A stretch of DNA of 64,000 bases from Arenicola marina. Taxonomy: Eukaryota > Annelida > Polychaeta > Arenicolidae. Every line of letters starts with the position of its first letter. Position 1 is the stretch's first letter. The notes beneath the pieces were generated by a model, which saw only the letters and a program-made list of their open reading frames with translations, made no database searches and was not told the origin of the DNA. Shown here one piece after another: positions 1 to 14,200 of this stretch. The position numbers and the translations under genes are program-made. The stretch covers positions 47,714,959-47,778,958 of the forward strand of contig OZ025252.1 in NCBI GenBank assembly GCA_964019135.1. The letters are read 5' to 3'.

Positions 1-1336
1 CCCTTCACCCGGTCAGCCACCCCTTCACCCCGTCAGCCACCCCTTCACCCCGTCAGCCACCCCTTCACCCCGTCGGCCACAACTTCACCCCATCAGCCAC
101 CCCTTCACCCCTTTAGACACCCCTTCACCCCATCAGCCACCCCTTCACCCTGTCTGCTACACCTTCACCCTGTCTGCCGCCCTTTCACCCCTTCAGCTAC
201 CCCTTCACCCCTTTAGACACCCCTTCACCCCATCAGCCACCCCTTCACCCTGTCTGCCACACCTTCACCCTGTCTGCCGCCCTTTCACCCCGTCAGCCAC
301 CCCTTCACCTCTTTAGACACCCCTTCACCACGTCAGCCATCCCTTCACTCCGTCAGCCATCATTTCACCCTGTCATCCACCCCTTCACCCTGCCTGCCAC
401 CCCTTCACCCTGTCAGCCATCCCTTCACCCCGTCAGCCACCTCTGCACCCCGTCAGTGACCCCTTCACCCTGTCTGCCACCCCTTCACCCCGTCAGCCAC
501 CCCTTCACCCCGTCAGCCACCTCTTCATCCCATCAACTACCCTTTCACACTGTCAGCCACCCCTTCACCCTGTCTGCCCACATTTACCCTGTCTGCCACC
601 CCTTCACCCGGTCAGCCACCCCTTTACCCCGTCAGCAACCCCTTCACCCCGTCAGCCACCTCTTCACCCCGTCAGCCACACTTTCACCCGGTCAGCCACC
701 CCTTCACCCCGTCAGCCACTCCTTCACCCCGTCAGCGACCCTTTCACCCCGTCAGAGACCCCTTCATCCCGTCAGCTATCCCTTCACTCCGGCTGCCACC
801 CCTTCACCATGTCTGCCACCCCTTCACCCCATCAGCCACCCCTTCACCCTGTCTGCCACCCCTTCACCCTGTCTGCCACCCCATCACCCCGTCAGTCACC
901 CCTTCACCCCGTCGGCCACAACTTCACTCCATCAGCCAGCGGCCCATTCACCCCGTCAGCCACCTCTTCACCCTGTTTGCCACCCCTTCACCCTGTCTGC
1001 CGCCTCTTCACTCTATCTGCCACCCCTTCACCCTCTCTGCCACCCCTTCACCCTGTCAGCCACCCATTCACCCCTTCAGATAACCATTCACCCCTTCAGT
1101 GGCCCCTTCACCCCGTCAGCCACCTCTTCACCCTGTCTGCCACCCCTTCACCCTGTCTGCCACCCCTTCACCCTGTCAGCCACCCATTCACCCCTTCAGA
1201 TACCCATTCACCCCTTCAGCAGCCCCTTCACCCCGTCAGCCACTTCTTCACCCTGCCTTCCACCCCTGCACCCCGTCAGCAACCCCTTCATCCTTTCAGC
1301 CACCTCTTCACCCCGTCTGCCAGTAGAACCACTTAA

Positions 1337-1575
1337 ATGACTGCCACGCTGGGTGGGATATACGTAAATATTTTATTCCCCCTCTTGTTAGACAAATGTC
1401 TCTGCATTATTGTGTGTTTATCACCGTCGCTATTTGTGAAAAGATTTGTGTTACGTTTTGTCTCATTGTCCATGCATTACGCTTCAGCTTATCTTGATAT
1501 AATTACAAAACAGTAAGTTCTTGGAAAAGGTACAAGTTGCAAGGGAACAGACGGCAACAATGTTTGAAATTCCAT
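1337..1575. other. Unique AT-rich island inside the 20-bp array
   Basis: About 240 bp of non-repetitive sequence (GTGGGATATACGTAAATATT and onward). It appears again at 5135-5373 as part of the 3.8-kb duplication. No coding or RNA signal seen. Confidence 0.7.
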
Positions 1576-1737
1576 CTGCCACCCTTCACCCCTTTAGACA
1601 CCCCTTCACCCCTTTAGACGCCCCTTCACCCCTTTAGACGCCCTTTCACCCCTTTACCGCTTCACCCCTTTAGACACCCCTTCACCCCTTTAGACACCCG
1701 TTCACCCCGTCAGCCATTCCTTCACTCCGTCAGCCAC

Positions 1738-1999
1738 GGGGCCGGCGCGACAGCTCAGTGTGTTAGAGCGCTCGCATTGAGTGCTCTGGTCACCTGAGAG
1801 CCTAACGACGCGTTGGTCGGTGGTTCGAGCCCTGCTGTGGCCATGTATGTGTGGTCGCAGAATAAAGATCCCATGTCTTTCTGCGTAAAGAGTAGGGGGT
1901 TATCCCCGGGGACATGGCTCCACTCTCCCTTCCTTCTCCCATTGACGCGATATGACCAAAAGTGGTTAAAGCGTCCTGAATAACCAACCAACCAACCAC
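1738..1999 (+). mobile_element. tRNA-derived SINE (family A)
   Basis: The head GGCGCGACAGCTCAGTGTGT matches a pol III A box; GGTTCGAGCCC at 1822-1832 matches a B box. A body of about 150 bp follows, then a tail of CCAA repeats (AACCAACCAACCAACC). Three independent insertions of the family lie in the window, plus one copy made by segmental duplication. Confidence 0.88.
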
Positions 2000-3202
2000 C
2001 TCTTCACCCCGTCAGCCACCCCTTCATCCCGTCAGCCACGCCTTCACGCCGTCAGCCACCCCTTCACCCCATCAGTCACCCCTTCACTCCCCGTCAGCCA
2101 CCCCTCCACCCCATCAGCCACCTCTTCACTCTGTCAGCTACCCCTTCACCCCGTCTGCCACCCCTTCGCCCCGTCAGCCACCCCTTCACCCTGTCAGCCA
2201 CCCCTTCACCCCGTCTGCCACCCCTTCACCCCGTCAGCCACCCCTTCACCCCGTCAGCCACCCCTCCACGCCATCAGCCACCCCTCCACCCCATCAGCCA
2301 CCCCTTCACCCTGTCTGCCACCCCTTCACCCCGTCAGCCACCCCGTCACCCCTTCACCCACCCCTTCACCCCATCAGCCACCCCTCCACCCCATCATTCA
2401 CCCCTTCACCCTGTCTGCCACCCCTTCACCCCGTCAGCCACCCCTTCACCCTGTCAGCCACCCCTTCACCCCGTCTGCCACCCCTTCACCCCGTCAGTGA
2501 CTCCTTCACCCTGTCAGCCACCCCTTCACCCTGTCAGCCATCCCATCACCCCGTCTGCCACCCCTTCACCCCGTCAGTGACCCCTTCACCCTGTCAGCCA
2601 CCCCTTCACACTGTCAGCCACCCCTTCACCCTGTCTGCCCACCTTTACCCTGTCTGCCACCCCTTCACCCCGTCAGCCACCCCTTCACCCCGTCAGCCAC
2701 CTCTTCATCTCATCAACCACCCTTTCACACTGTCAGCCACCCCTTCACCCTGTCTGCCCACCTTTACCCTGTCTGCCACCCCTTCACCCGGTCAGCCACC
2801 CCTTCACCCCGTCAGCCACCCCTTCACCCCGTCAGCCACCCCTTCACCCCGTCGGCCACAGCTTCACCCCATCAGCCACCCCTCCACCCCATCAGCCACC
2901 CCTTCACCCTGTCTGCCACCCCTTCACCCCGTCAGCCACCCCTTCACCCTGTCAGCCACCCCTTCACCCCGTCTGCCACCCCTTCACCCCGTCAGTGACT
3001 CCTTCACCCTGTCAGCCACCCCTTCACCCTGTCAGCCATCCCTTCACCCCGTCTGCCACCCCTTCACCCCGTCAGTGACCCCTTCACCCTGTCAGCCACC
3101 CCTTCACTCTGTCTGCCACCCCTTCACCCCGTCAGTGACCCCTTCACCCTGTCTGCCACCCCTTCACCCCGTCAGTGACCCCTTCACCCCGTCAGCCACC
3201 TA

Positions 3203-3257
3203 AAAAAAAACCCCCAAAAGTGGTTAAAGCGTCCTGAATAACCAACCAACCAACCAC
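3203..3257 (+). mobile_element. SINE family A 3' tail fragment
   Basis: A run of A and C (TAAAAAAAAACCCCC) joins AAAAGTGGTTAAAGCGTCCT and the AACC tail of family A. The head and most of the body are missing. The array continues on both sides with the same flank as the full element's 3' side, so this looks like an internal loss in a duplicated block. Confidence 0.75.
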
Positions 3258-5535
3258 CTCTTCACCCCGTCAGCCACCCCTTCATCCCGTCAGCCACGCC
3301 TTCACGCCGTCAGCCACCCCTTCACCCCATCAGTCACCCCTTCACTCCCCGTCAGCCACCCCTCCACCCCATCAGCCACCTCTTCACTCTGTCAGCTACC
3401 CCTTCACCCCGTCTGCCACCCCTTCGCCCCGTCAGCCACCCCTTCACCCTGTCAGCCACCCCTTCACCCCGTCTGCCACCCCTTCACCCCGTCAGCCACC
3501 CCTTCACCCCGTCAGCCACCCCTCCACGCCATCAGCCACCCCTCCACCCCATCAGCCACCCCTTCACCCTGTCTGCCACCCCTTCACCCCGTCAGTGACC
3601 CCTTCACCCTGTCAGCCACCCCTTCACTCTGTCTGCCACCCCTTCACCCCGTCAGTGACCCCTTCACCCTGTCTGCCACCCCTTCACCCCGTCAGTGACC
3701 CCTTCACCCCGTCAGCCACCTCTTCATCTCATCAACCACCCTTTCACACTGTCAGCCACCCCTTCACCCTGTCTGCCCACCTTTACTCTGTCTGCCACCC
3801 CTTCACCCGGTCAGCCACCCCTTCACCCCGTCAGCCACCCCTTCACCCCGTCAGCCACCCCTTCACCCCGTCGGCCACAACTTCACCCCATCAGCCACCC
3901 CTTCACCCCTTTAGACACCCCTTCACCCCATCAGCCACCCCTTCACCCTGTCTGCTACACCTTCACCCTGTCTGCCGCCCTTTCACCCCTTCAGCTACCC
4001 CTTCACCCCTTTAGACACCCCTTCACCCCATCAGCCACCCCTTCACCCTGTCTGCCACACCTTCACCCTGTCTGCCGCCCTTTCACCCCGTCAGCCACCC
4101 CTTCACCTCTTTAGACACCCCTTCACCACGTCAGCCATCCCTTCACTCCGTCAGCCATCATTTCACCCTGTCATCCACCCCTTCACCCTGCCTGCCACCC
4201 CTTCACCCTGTCAGCCATCCCTTCACCCCGTCAGCCACCTCTGCACCCCGTCAGTGACCCCTTCACCCTGTCTGCCACCCCTTCACCCCGTCAGCCACCC
4301 CTTCACCCCGTCAGCCACCTCTTCATCCCATCAACTACCCTTTCACACTGTCAGCCACCCCTTCACCCTGTCTGCCCACATTTACCCTGTCTGCCACCCC
4401 TTCACCCGGTCAGCCACCCCTTTACCCCGTCAGCAACCCCTTCACCCCGTCAGCCACCTCTTCACCCCGTCAGCCACACTTTCACCCGGTCAGCCACCCC
4501 TTCACCCCGTCAGCCACTCCTTCACCCCGTCAGCGACCCTTTCACCCCGTCAGAGACCCCTTCATCCCGTCAGCTATCCCTTCACTCCGGCTGCCACCCC
4601 TTCACCATGTCTGCCACCCCTTCACCCCATCAGCCACCCCTTCACCCTGTCTGCCACCCCTTCACCCTGTCTGCCACCCCATCACCCCGTCAGTCACCCC
4701 TTCACCCCGTCGGCCACAACTTCACTCCATCAGCCAGCGGCCCATTCACCCCGTCAGCCACCTCTTCACCCTGTTTGCCACCCCTTCACCCTGTCTGCCG
4801 CCTCTTCACTCTATCTGCCACCCCTTCACCCTCTCTGCCACCCCTTCACCCTGTCAGCCACCCATTCACCCCTTCAGATAACCATTCACCCCTTCAGTGG
4901 CCCCTTCACCCCGTCAGCCACCTCTTCACCCTGTCTGCCACCCCTTCACCCTGTCTGCCACCCCTTCACCCTGTCAGCCACCCATTCACCCCTTCAGATA
5001 CCCATTCACCCCTTCAGCGGCCCCTTCACCCCGTCAGCCACTTCTTCACCCTGCCTTCCACCCCTGCACCCCGTCAGCAACCCCTTCATCCTTTCAGCCA
5101 CCTCTTCACCCCGTCTGCCAGTAGAACCACTTAAATGACTGCCACGCTGGGTGGGATATACGTAAATATTTTATTCCCCCTCTTGTTAGACAAATGTCTC
5201 TGCATTATTGTGTGTTTATCACCGTCGCTATTTGTGAAAAGATTTGTGTTACGTTTTGTCTCATTGTCCATGCATTACGCTTCAGCTTATCTTGATATAA
5301 TTACAAAACAGTAAGTTCTTGGAAAAGGTACAAGTTGCAAGGGAACAGACGGCAACAATGTTTGAAATTCCATCTGCCACCCTTCACCCCTTTAGACACC
5401 CCTTCACCCCTTTAGACGCCCCTTCACCCCTTTAGACGCCCTTTCACCCCTTTACCGCTTCACCCCTTTAGACACCCCTTCACCCCTTTAGACACCCGTT
5501 CACCCCGTCAGCCATTCCTTCACTCCGTCAGCCAC

Positions 5536-5797
5536 GGGGCCGGCGCGACAGCTCAGTGTGTTAGAGCGCTCGCATTGAGTGCTCTGGTCACCTGAGAGCC
5601 TAACGACGCGTTGGTCGGTGGTTCGAGCCCTGCTGTGGCCATGTATGTGTGGTCGCAGAATAAAGATCCCATGTCTTTCTGCGTAAAGAGTAGGGGGTTA
5701 TCCCCGGGGACATGGCTCCACTCTCCCTTCCTTCTCCCATTGACGCGATATGACCAAAAGTGGTTAAAGCGTCCTGAATAACCAACCAACCAACCAC
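5536..5797 (+). mobile_element. tRNA-derived SINE, family A (duplicate of the copy at 1738)
   Basis: Same sequence and flanks as the first copy, shifted by exactly 3798 bp, so it was copied as part of the array duplication and not inserted independently. Confidence 0.9.
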
Positions 5798-7000
5798 CTC
5801 TTCACCCCGTCAGCCACCCCTTCATCCCGTCAGCCACGCCTTCACGCCGTCAGCCACCCCTTCACCCCATCAGTCACCCCTTCACTCCCCGTCAGCCACC
5901 CCTCCACCCCATCAGCCACCTCTTCACTCTGTCAGCTACCCCTTCACCCCGTCTGCCACCCCTTCGCCCCGTCAGCCACCCCTTCACCCTGTCAGCCACC
6001 CCTTCACCCCGTCTGCCACCCCTTCACCCCGTCAGCCACCCCTTCACCCCGTCAGCCACCCCTCCACGCCATCAGCCACCCCTCCACCCCATCAGCCACC
6101 CCTTCACCCTGTCTGCCACCCCTTCACCCCGTCAGCCACCCCGTCACCCCTTCACCCACCCCTTCACCCCATCAGCCACCCCTCCACCCCATCATTCACC
6201 CCTTCACCCTGTCTGCCACCCCTTCACCCCGTCAGCCACCCCTTCACCCTGTCAGCCACCCCTTCACCCCGTCTGCCACCCCTTCACCCCGTCAGTGACT
6301 CCTTCACCCTGTCAGCCACCCCTTCACCCTGTCAGCCATCCCATCACCCCGTCTGCCACCCCTTCACCCCGTCAGTGACCCCTTCACCCTGTCAGCCACC
6401 CCTTCACACTGTCAGCCACCCCTTCACCCTGTCTGCCCACCTTTACCCTGTCTGCCACCCCTTCACCCCGTCAGCCACCCCTTCACCCCGTCAGCCACCT
6501 CTTCATCTCATCAACCACCCTTTCACACTGTCAGCCACCCCTTCACCCTGTCTGCCCACCTTTACCCTGTCTGCCACCCCTTCACCCGGTCAGCCACCCC
6601 TTCACCCCGTCAGCCACCCCTTCACCCCGTCAGCCACCCCTTCACCCCGTCGGCCACAGCTTCACCCCATCAGCCACCCCTCCACCCCATCAGCCACCCC
6701 TTCACCCTGTCTGCCACCCCTTCACCCCGTCAGCCACCCCTTCACCCTGTCAGCCACCCCTTCACCCCGTCTGCCACCCCTTCACCCCGTCAGTGACTCC
6801 TTCACCCTGTCAGCCACCCCTTCACCCTGTCAGCCATCCCTTCACCCCGTCTGCCACCCCTTCACCCCGTCAGTGACCCCTTTACCCTGTCAGCCACCCC
6901 TTCACTCTGTCTGCCACCCCTTCACCCCGTCAGTGACCCCTTCACCCTGTCTGCCACCCCTTCACCCCGTCAGTGACCCCTTCACCCCGTCAGCCACCTA

Positions 7001-7052
7001 AAAAAAAACCCCCAAAAGTGGTTAAAGCGTCCTGAATAACCAACCAACCAAC
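7001..7052 (+). mobile_element. SINE family A 3' tail fragment (duplicate)
   Basis: Same junction and tail as the fragment at 3203, shifted by 3798 bp. Confidence 0.75.
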
Positions 7053-8196
7053 CACCTCTTCACCCCGTCAGCCACCCCTTCATCCCGTCAGCCACGCCTT
7101 CACGCCGTCAGCCACCCCTTCACCCCATCAGTCACCCCTTCACCCCGTCTGCCACCCCTTCGCCCCGTCAGCCACCCCTTCACCCTGTCAGCCACCCCTT
7201 CACCCCGTCTGCCACCCCTTCACCCCGTCAGCCACCCCTTCACCCCGTCAGCCACCCCTCCACGCCATCAGCCACCCCTCCACCCCATCAGCCACCCCTT
7301 CACCCTGTCTGCCACCCCTTCACCCCGTCAGCCACCCCGTCACCCCTTCACCCACCCCTTCACCCCATCAGCCACCCCTCCACCCCATCATTCACCCCTT
7401 CACCCTGTCTGCCACCCCTTCACCCCGTCAGCCACCCCTTCACCCTGTCAGCCACCCCTTCACCCCGTCTGCCACCCCTTCACCCCGTCAGTGACTCCTT
7501 CACCCTGTCAGCCACCCCTTCACCCTGTCAGCCATCCCATCACCCCGTCTGCCACCCCTTCACCCCGTCAGTGACCCCTTCACCCTGTCAGCCACCCCTT
7601 CACACTGTCAGCCACCCCTTCACCCTGTCTGCCCACCTTTACCCTGTCTGCCACCCCTTCACCCCGTCAGCCACCCCTTCACCCCGTCAGCCACCTCTTC
7701 ATCTCATCAACCACCCTTTCACACTGTCAGCCACCCCTTCACCCTGTCTGCCCACCTTTACCCTGTCTGCCACCCCTTCACCCGGTCAGCCACCCCTTCA
7801 CCCCGTCAGCCACCCCTTCACCCCGTCAGCCACCCCTTCACCCCGTCGGCCACAGCTTCACCCCATCAGCCACCCCTCCACCCCATCAGCCACCCCTTCA
7901 CCCTGTCTGCCACCCCTTCACCCCGTCAGCCACCCCTTCACCCTGTCAGCCACCCCTTCACCCCGTCTGCCACCCCTTCACCCCGTCAGTGACTCCTTCA
8001 CCCTGTCAGCCACCCCTTCACCCTGTCAGCCATCCCTTCACCCCGTCTGCCACCCCTTCACCCCGTCAGTGACCCCTTCACCCTGTCAGCCACCCCTTCA
8101 CTCTGTCTGCCACCCCTTCACCCCGTCAGTGACCCCTTCACCCTGTCTGCCACCCCTTCACCCCGTCAGTGACCCCTTCACCCCGTCAGCCACCTA

Positions 8197-8251
8197 AAAA
8201 AAAACCCCCAAAAGTGGTTAAAGCGTCCTGAATAACCAACCAACCAACCAC
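8197..8251 (+). mobile_element. SINE family A 3' tail fragment (duplicate)
   Basis: Same junction and tail again, shifted by a further 1196 bp. Confidence 0.75.
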
Positions 8252-11200
8252 CTCTTCACCCCGTCAGCCACCCCTTCATCCCGTCAGCCACGCCTTCACG
8301 CCGTCAGCCACCCCTTCACCCCATCAGTCACCCCTTCACTCCCCGTCAGCCACCCCTCCACCCCATCAGCCACCTCTTCACTCTGTCAGCTACCCCTTCA
8401 CCCCGTCTGCCACCCCTTCGCCCCGTCAGCCACCCCTTCACCCTGTCAGCCACCCCTTCACCCCGTCTGCCACCCCTTCACCCCGTCAGCCACCCCTTCA
8501 CCCCGTCAGCCACCCCTCCACGCCATCAGCCACCCCTCCACCCCATCAGCCACCCCTTCACCCTGTCTGCCACCCCTTCACCCCGTCAGTGACCCCTTCA
8601 CCCTGTCAGCCACCCCTTCACTCTGTCTGCCACCCCTTCACCCCGTCAGTGACCCCTTCACCCTGTCTGCCACCCCTTCACCCCGTCAGTGACCCCTTCA
8701 CCCCGTCAGCCACCTCTTCATCTCATCAACCACCCTTTCACACTGTCAGCCACCCCTTCACCCTGTCTGCCCACCTTTACTCTGTCTGCCACCCCTTCAC
8801 CCGGTCAGCCACCCCTTCACCCCGTCAGCCACCCCTTCACCCCGTCAGCCACCCCTTCACCCCGTCGGCCACAACTTCACCCCATCAGCCACCCCTTCAC
8901 CCCTTTAGACACCCCTTCACCCCATCAGCCACCCCTTCACCCTGTCTGCTACACCTTCACCCTGTCTGCCGCCCTTTCACCCCTTCAGCTACCCCTTCAC
9001 CCCTTTAGACACCCCTTCACCCCATCAGCCACCCCTTCACCCTGTCTGCCACACCTTCACCCTGTCTGCCGCCCTTTCACCCCGTCAGCCACCCCTTCAC
9101 CTCTTTAGACACCCCTTCACCACGTCAGCCATCCCTTCACTCCGTCAGCCATCATTTCACCCTGTCATCCACCCCTTCACCCTGCCTGCCACCCCTTCAC
9201 CCTGTCAGCCATCCCTTCACCCCGTCAGCCACCTCTGCACCCCGTCAGTGACCCCTTCACCCTGTCTGCCACCCCTTCACCCCGTCAGCCACCCCTTCAC
9301 CCCGTCAGCCACCTCTTCATCCCATCAACTACCCTTTCACACTGTCAGCCACCCCTTCACCCTGTCTGCCCACATTTACCCTGTCTGCCACCCCTTCACC
9401 CGGTCAGCCACCCCTTTACCCCGTCAGCAACCCCTTCACCCCGTCAGCCACCTCTTCACCCCGTCAGCCACACTTTCACCCGGTCAGCCACCCCTTCACC
9501 CCGTCAGCCACTCCTTCACCCCGTCAGCGACCCTTTCACCCCGTCAGAGACCCCTTCATCCCGTCAGCTATCCCTTCACTCCGGCTGCCACCCCTTCACC
9601 ATGTCTGCCACCCCTTCACCCCATCAGCCACCCCTTCACCCTGTCTGCCACCCCTTCACCCTGTCTGCCACCCCATCACCCCGTCAGTCACCCCTTCACC
9701 CCGTCGGCCACAACTTCACTCCATCAGCCAGCGGCCCATTCACCCCGTCAGCCACCTCTTCACCCTGTTTGCCACCCCTTCACCCTGTCTGCCGCCTCTT
9801 CACTCTATCTGCCACCCCTTCACCCTCTCTGCCACCCCTTCACCCTGTCAGCCACCCATTCACCCCTTCAGATAACCATTCACCCCTTCAGTGGCCCCTT
9901 CACCCCGTCAGCCACCTCTTCACCCTGTCTGCCACCCCTTCACCCTGTCTGCCACCCCTTCACCCTGTCAGCCACCCATTCACCCCTTCAGATACCCATT
10001 CACCCCTTCAGCGGCCCCTTCACCCCGTCAGCCACTTCTTCACCCTGCCTTCCACCCCTGCACCCCGTCAGCAACCCCTTCATCCTTTCAGCCACCTCTT
10101 CACCCCGTCTGCCACCCCTTCACCCCTTCACCAACCCCTTCAACCCGTCATCAACCCCTTCACCCCGTCAGCCATCCTTCACCCCGTCAGCCATCCTTCA
10201 CCCCTTCAGCCACCCCTTCACCCCGTCAGCCATCCTTCACCCCGTCAGCCACCCCTTCACCCCGTCAGCCATCCTTCACCCCGTCAGCCACCCCTTCACC
10301 CCGTCAGCCATCCTTCACCCCGTCAGCCATCCTTCACCCCGTCAGCCATCCTTCACCCCGTCAGCCATCCTTCACCCCGTCAGCCATGCTTCACCCCGTC
10401 AGCCATCCTTCACCCCGTCAGCCACCCCTTCACCCCGTCAGCCATCCTTCACCCCGTCAGCCATCCTGCACCCCGTCAGCCACCCCTTCACCCCGTCAGC
10501 CACCCCTTCACCCCGTCACCCCGTCAGCCATCCTTCACCCCGTCAGCCACCCCGTCAGCCACCCCTTCACCCCGTCAGCCATCCTTCACCCCGTCAGCCA
10601 TCCTTCACCCCGTCAGCCACCCCTTCACCCCGTCAGCCACCCCTTCACCCCGTCAGCCACCCCTTCACCCCGTCAGCCATCCTTCACCCCGTCAGCCACC
10701 CCTTCACCCCGTCAGCCACCCCTTCACCCCGTCAGCCATCCTTCACCCCGTCAGCCACCCCTTCACCCCGTCAGCCACCCCTTCACCCCGTCAGCCATCC
10801 TTCACCCCGTCAGCCATCCTTCACCCCGTCAGCCACCCCTTCACCCCGTCAGCCATCCTTTACCCCGTCAGCCATCCTTCACCCCGTCAGCCATCCTTCA
10901 CCCCGTCAGCCATCCTTTACCCCGTCAGCCATCCTTCACCCCGTCAGCCATCCTTCACCCCGTCAGCCATCCTTCACCCCGTCAGCCATCCTTCACCCCG
11001 TCAGCCATCCTTCACCCCGTCAGCCATCCTTCACCCCGTCAGCCATCCTTCACCCCGTCAGCCATCCTTCACCCCGTCAGCCATCCTTCACCCCGTCAGC
11101 CACCCCTTCACCCCGTCAGCCATCCTTCACCCCGTCAGCCACCCCTTCACCCCGTCAGCCACCCCTTCACCCCGTCAGCCATCCTTCACCCCGTCAGCCA

Positions 11201-14200
11201 CCCCTTCACCCCGTCAGCCATCCTTCACCCCGTCAGACATCCTTCACCCCGTCAGCCATCCTTCACCCCGTCAGCCATCCTTCACCCCGTCAGCCACCCC
11301 TTCACCCCGTCAGCCATCCTTCACCCCGTCAGCCATCCTTCACCCCGTCAGCCACCCCTTCACCCCGTCAGCCATCCTTCACCCCGTCAGCCACCCCTTC
11401 ACCCCGTCAGCCACCCTTCACCCCGTCAGCCATCCTTCACCCCGTCAGCCACCCCTTCACCCCGTCAGCCATCCTTCACCCCGTCAGACATCCTTCACCC
11501 CGTCAGCCACCCCTTCACCCCGTCAGCCATCCTTCACCCCGTCAGCAATCCTTCACCCCGTCAGCCATCCTTCACCCCGTCAGCCATCCTTCACCCCGTC
11601 AGCCATCCTTCACCCCGTCAGCCATCCTTCACCCCGTCAGCCATCCTTCACCCTGTCAGCCACCCCTTCACCCCGTCAGCCATCCTTCACCCCGTCAACC
11701 ACCCCTTCACCCCGTCAGCTACCCCTTCACCCCGTCTGCCACCCCTTCGCCCCGTCAGCCACCCCTTCACCCTGTCAGCCACCCCTTCACCCCGTCTGCC
11801 ACCCCTTCACCCCGTCAGCCACCCCTTCACCCCGTCAGCCACCCCTCCACGCCATCAGCCACCCCTCCACCCCATCAGCCACCCCTTCACCCTGTCTGCC
11901 ACCCCTTCACCCCGTCAGTGACCCCTTCACCCTGTCAGCCACCCCTTCACTCTGTCTGCCACCCCTTCACCCCGTCAGTGACCCCTTCACCCTGTCTGCC
12001 ACCCCTTCACCCCGTCAGTGACCCCTTCACCCCGTCAGCCACCTCTTCATCTCATCAACCACCCTTTCACACTGTCAGCCACCCCTTCACCCTGTCTGCC
12101 CACCTTTACTCTGTCTGCCACCCCTTCACCCGGTCAGCCACCCCTTCACCCCGTCAGCCACCCCTTCACCCCGTCAGCCACCCCTTCACCCCGTCGGCCA
12201 CAACTTCACCCCATCAGCCACCCCTTCACCCCTTTAGACACCCCTTCACCCCATCAGCCACCCCTTCACCCTGTCTGCTACACCTTCACCCTGTCTGCCG
12301 CCCTTTCACCCCTTCAGCTACCCCTTCACCCCTTTAGACACCCCTTCACCCCATCAGCCACCCCTTCACCCTGTCTGCCACACCTTCACCCTGTCTGCCG
12401 CCCTTTCACCCCGTCAGCCACCCCTTCACCTCTTTAGACACCCCTTCACCACGTCAGCCATCCCTTCACTCCGTCAGCCATCATTTCACCCTGTCATCCA
12501 CCCCTTCACCCTGCCTGCCACCCCTTCACCCTGTCAGCCATCCCTTCACCCCGTCAGCCACCTCTGCACCCCGTCAGTGACCCCTTCACCCTGTCTGCCA
12601 CCCCTTCACCCCGTCAGCCACCCCTTCACCCCGTCAGCCACCTCTTCATCCCATCAACTACCCTTTCACACTGTCAGCCACCCCTTCACCCTGTCTGCCC
12701 ACATTTACCCTGTCTGCCACCCCTTCACCCGGTCAGCCACCCCTTTACCCCGTCAGCAACCCCTTCACCCCGTCAGCCACCTCTTCACCCCGTCAGCCAC
12801 ACTTTCACCCGGTCAGCCACCCCTTCACCCCGTCAGCCACTCCTTCACCCCGTCAGCGACCCTTTCACCCCGTCAGAGACCCCTTCATCCCGTCAGCTAT
12901 CCCTTCACTCCGGCTGCCACCCCTTCACCATGTCTGCCACCCCTTCACCCCATCAGCCACCCCTTCACCCTGTCTGCCACCCCTTCACCCTGTCTGCCAC
13001 CCCATCACCCCGTCAGTCACCCCTTCACCCCGTCGGCCACAACTTCACTCCATCAGCCAGCGGCCCATTCACCCCGTCAGCCACCTCTTCACCCTGTTTG
13101 CCACCCCTTCACCCTGTCTGCCGCCTCTTCACTCTATCTGCCACCCCTTCACCCTCTCTGCCACCCCTTCACCCTGTCAGCCACCCATTCACCCCTTCAG
13201 ATAACCATTCACCCCTTCAGTGGCCCCTTCACCCCGTCAGCCACCTCTTCACCCTGTCTGCCACCCCTTCACCCTGTCTGCCACCCCTTCACCCTGTCAG
13301 CCACCCATTCACCCCTTCAGATACCCATTCACCCCTTCAGCGGCCCCTTCACCCCGTCAGCCACTTCTTCACCCTGCCTTCCACCCCTGCACCCCGTCAG
13401 CAACCCCTTCATCCTTTCAGCCACCTCTTCACCCCGTCTGCCACCCCTTCACCCCTTCACCAACCCCTTCAACCCGTCATCAACCCCTTCACCCCGTCAG
13501 CCATCCTTCACCCCGTCAGCCATCCTTCACCCCTTCAGCCACCCCTTCACCCCGTCAGCCATCCTTCACCCCGTCAGCCACCCCTTCACCCCGTCAGCCA
13601 TCCTTCACCCCGTCAGCCACCCCTTCACCCCGTCAGCCATCCTTCACCCCGTCAGCCATCCTTCACCCCGTCAGCCATCCTTCACCCCGTCAGCCATCCT
13701 TCACCCCGTCAGCCATGCTTCACCCCGTCAGCCATCCTTCACCCCGTCAGCCACCCCTTCACCCCGTCAGCCATCCTTCACCCCGTCAGCCATCCTGCAC
13801 CCCGTCAGCCACCCCTTCACCCCGTCAGCCACCCCTTCACCCCGTCACCCCGTCAGCCATCCTTCACCCCGTCAGCCACCCCGTCAGCCACCCCTTCACC
13901 CCGTCAGCCATCCTTCACCCCGTCAGCCATCCTTCACCCCGTCAGCCACCCCTTCACCCCGTCAGCCACCCCTTCACCCCGTCAGCCACCCCTTCACCCC
14001 GTCAGCCATCCTTCACCCCGTCAGCCACCCCTTCACCCCGTCAGCCACCCCTTCACCCCGTCAGCCATCCTTCACCCCGTCAGCCACCCCTTCACCCCGT
14101 CAGCCACCCCTTCACCCCGTCAGCCATCCTTCACCCCGTCAGCCATCCTTCACCCCGTCAGCCACCCCTTCACCCCGTCAGCCATCCTTTACCCCGTCAG

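Noticed and set aside
1738-1832. Functional tRNA gene
   Set aside because: A and B boxes are present, but the sequence runs into a SINE body and tail, and related copies occur elsewhere in the window.
1755-1999. Minus-strand open frames of 65-78 codons (also at 5553-5797)
   Set aside because: They are antisense translations of the SINE, seen in each copy of the element.
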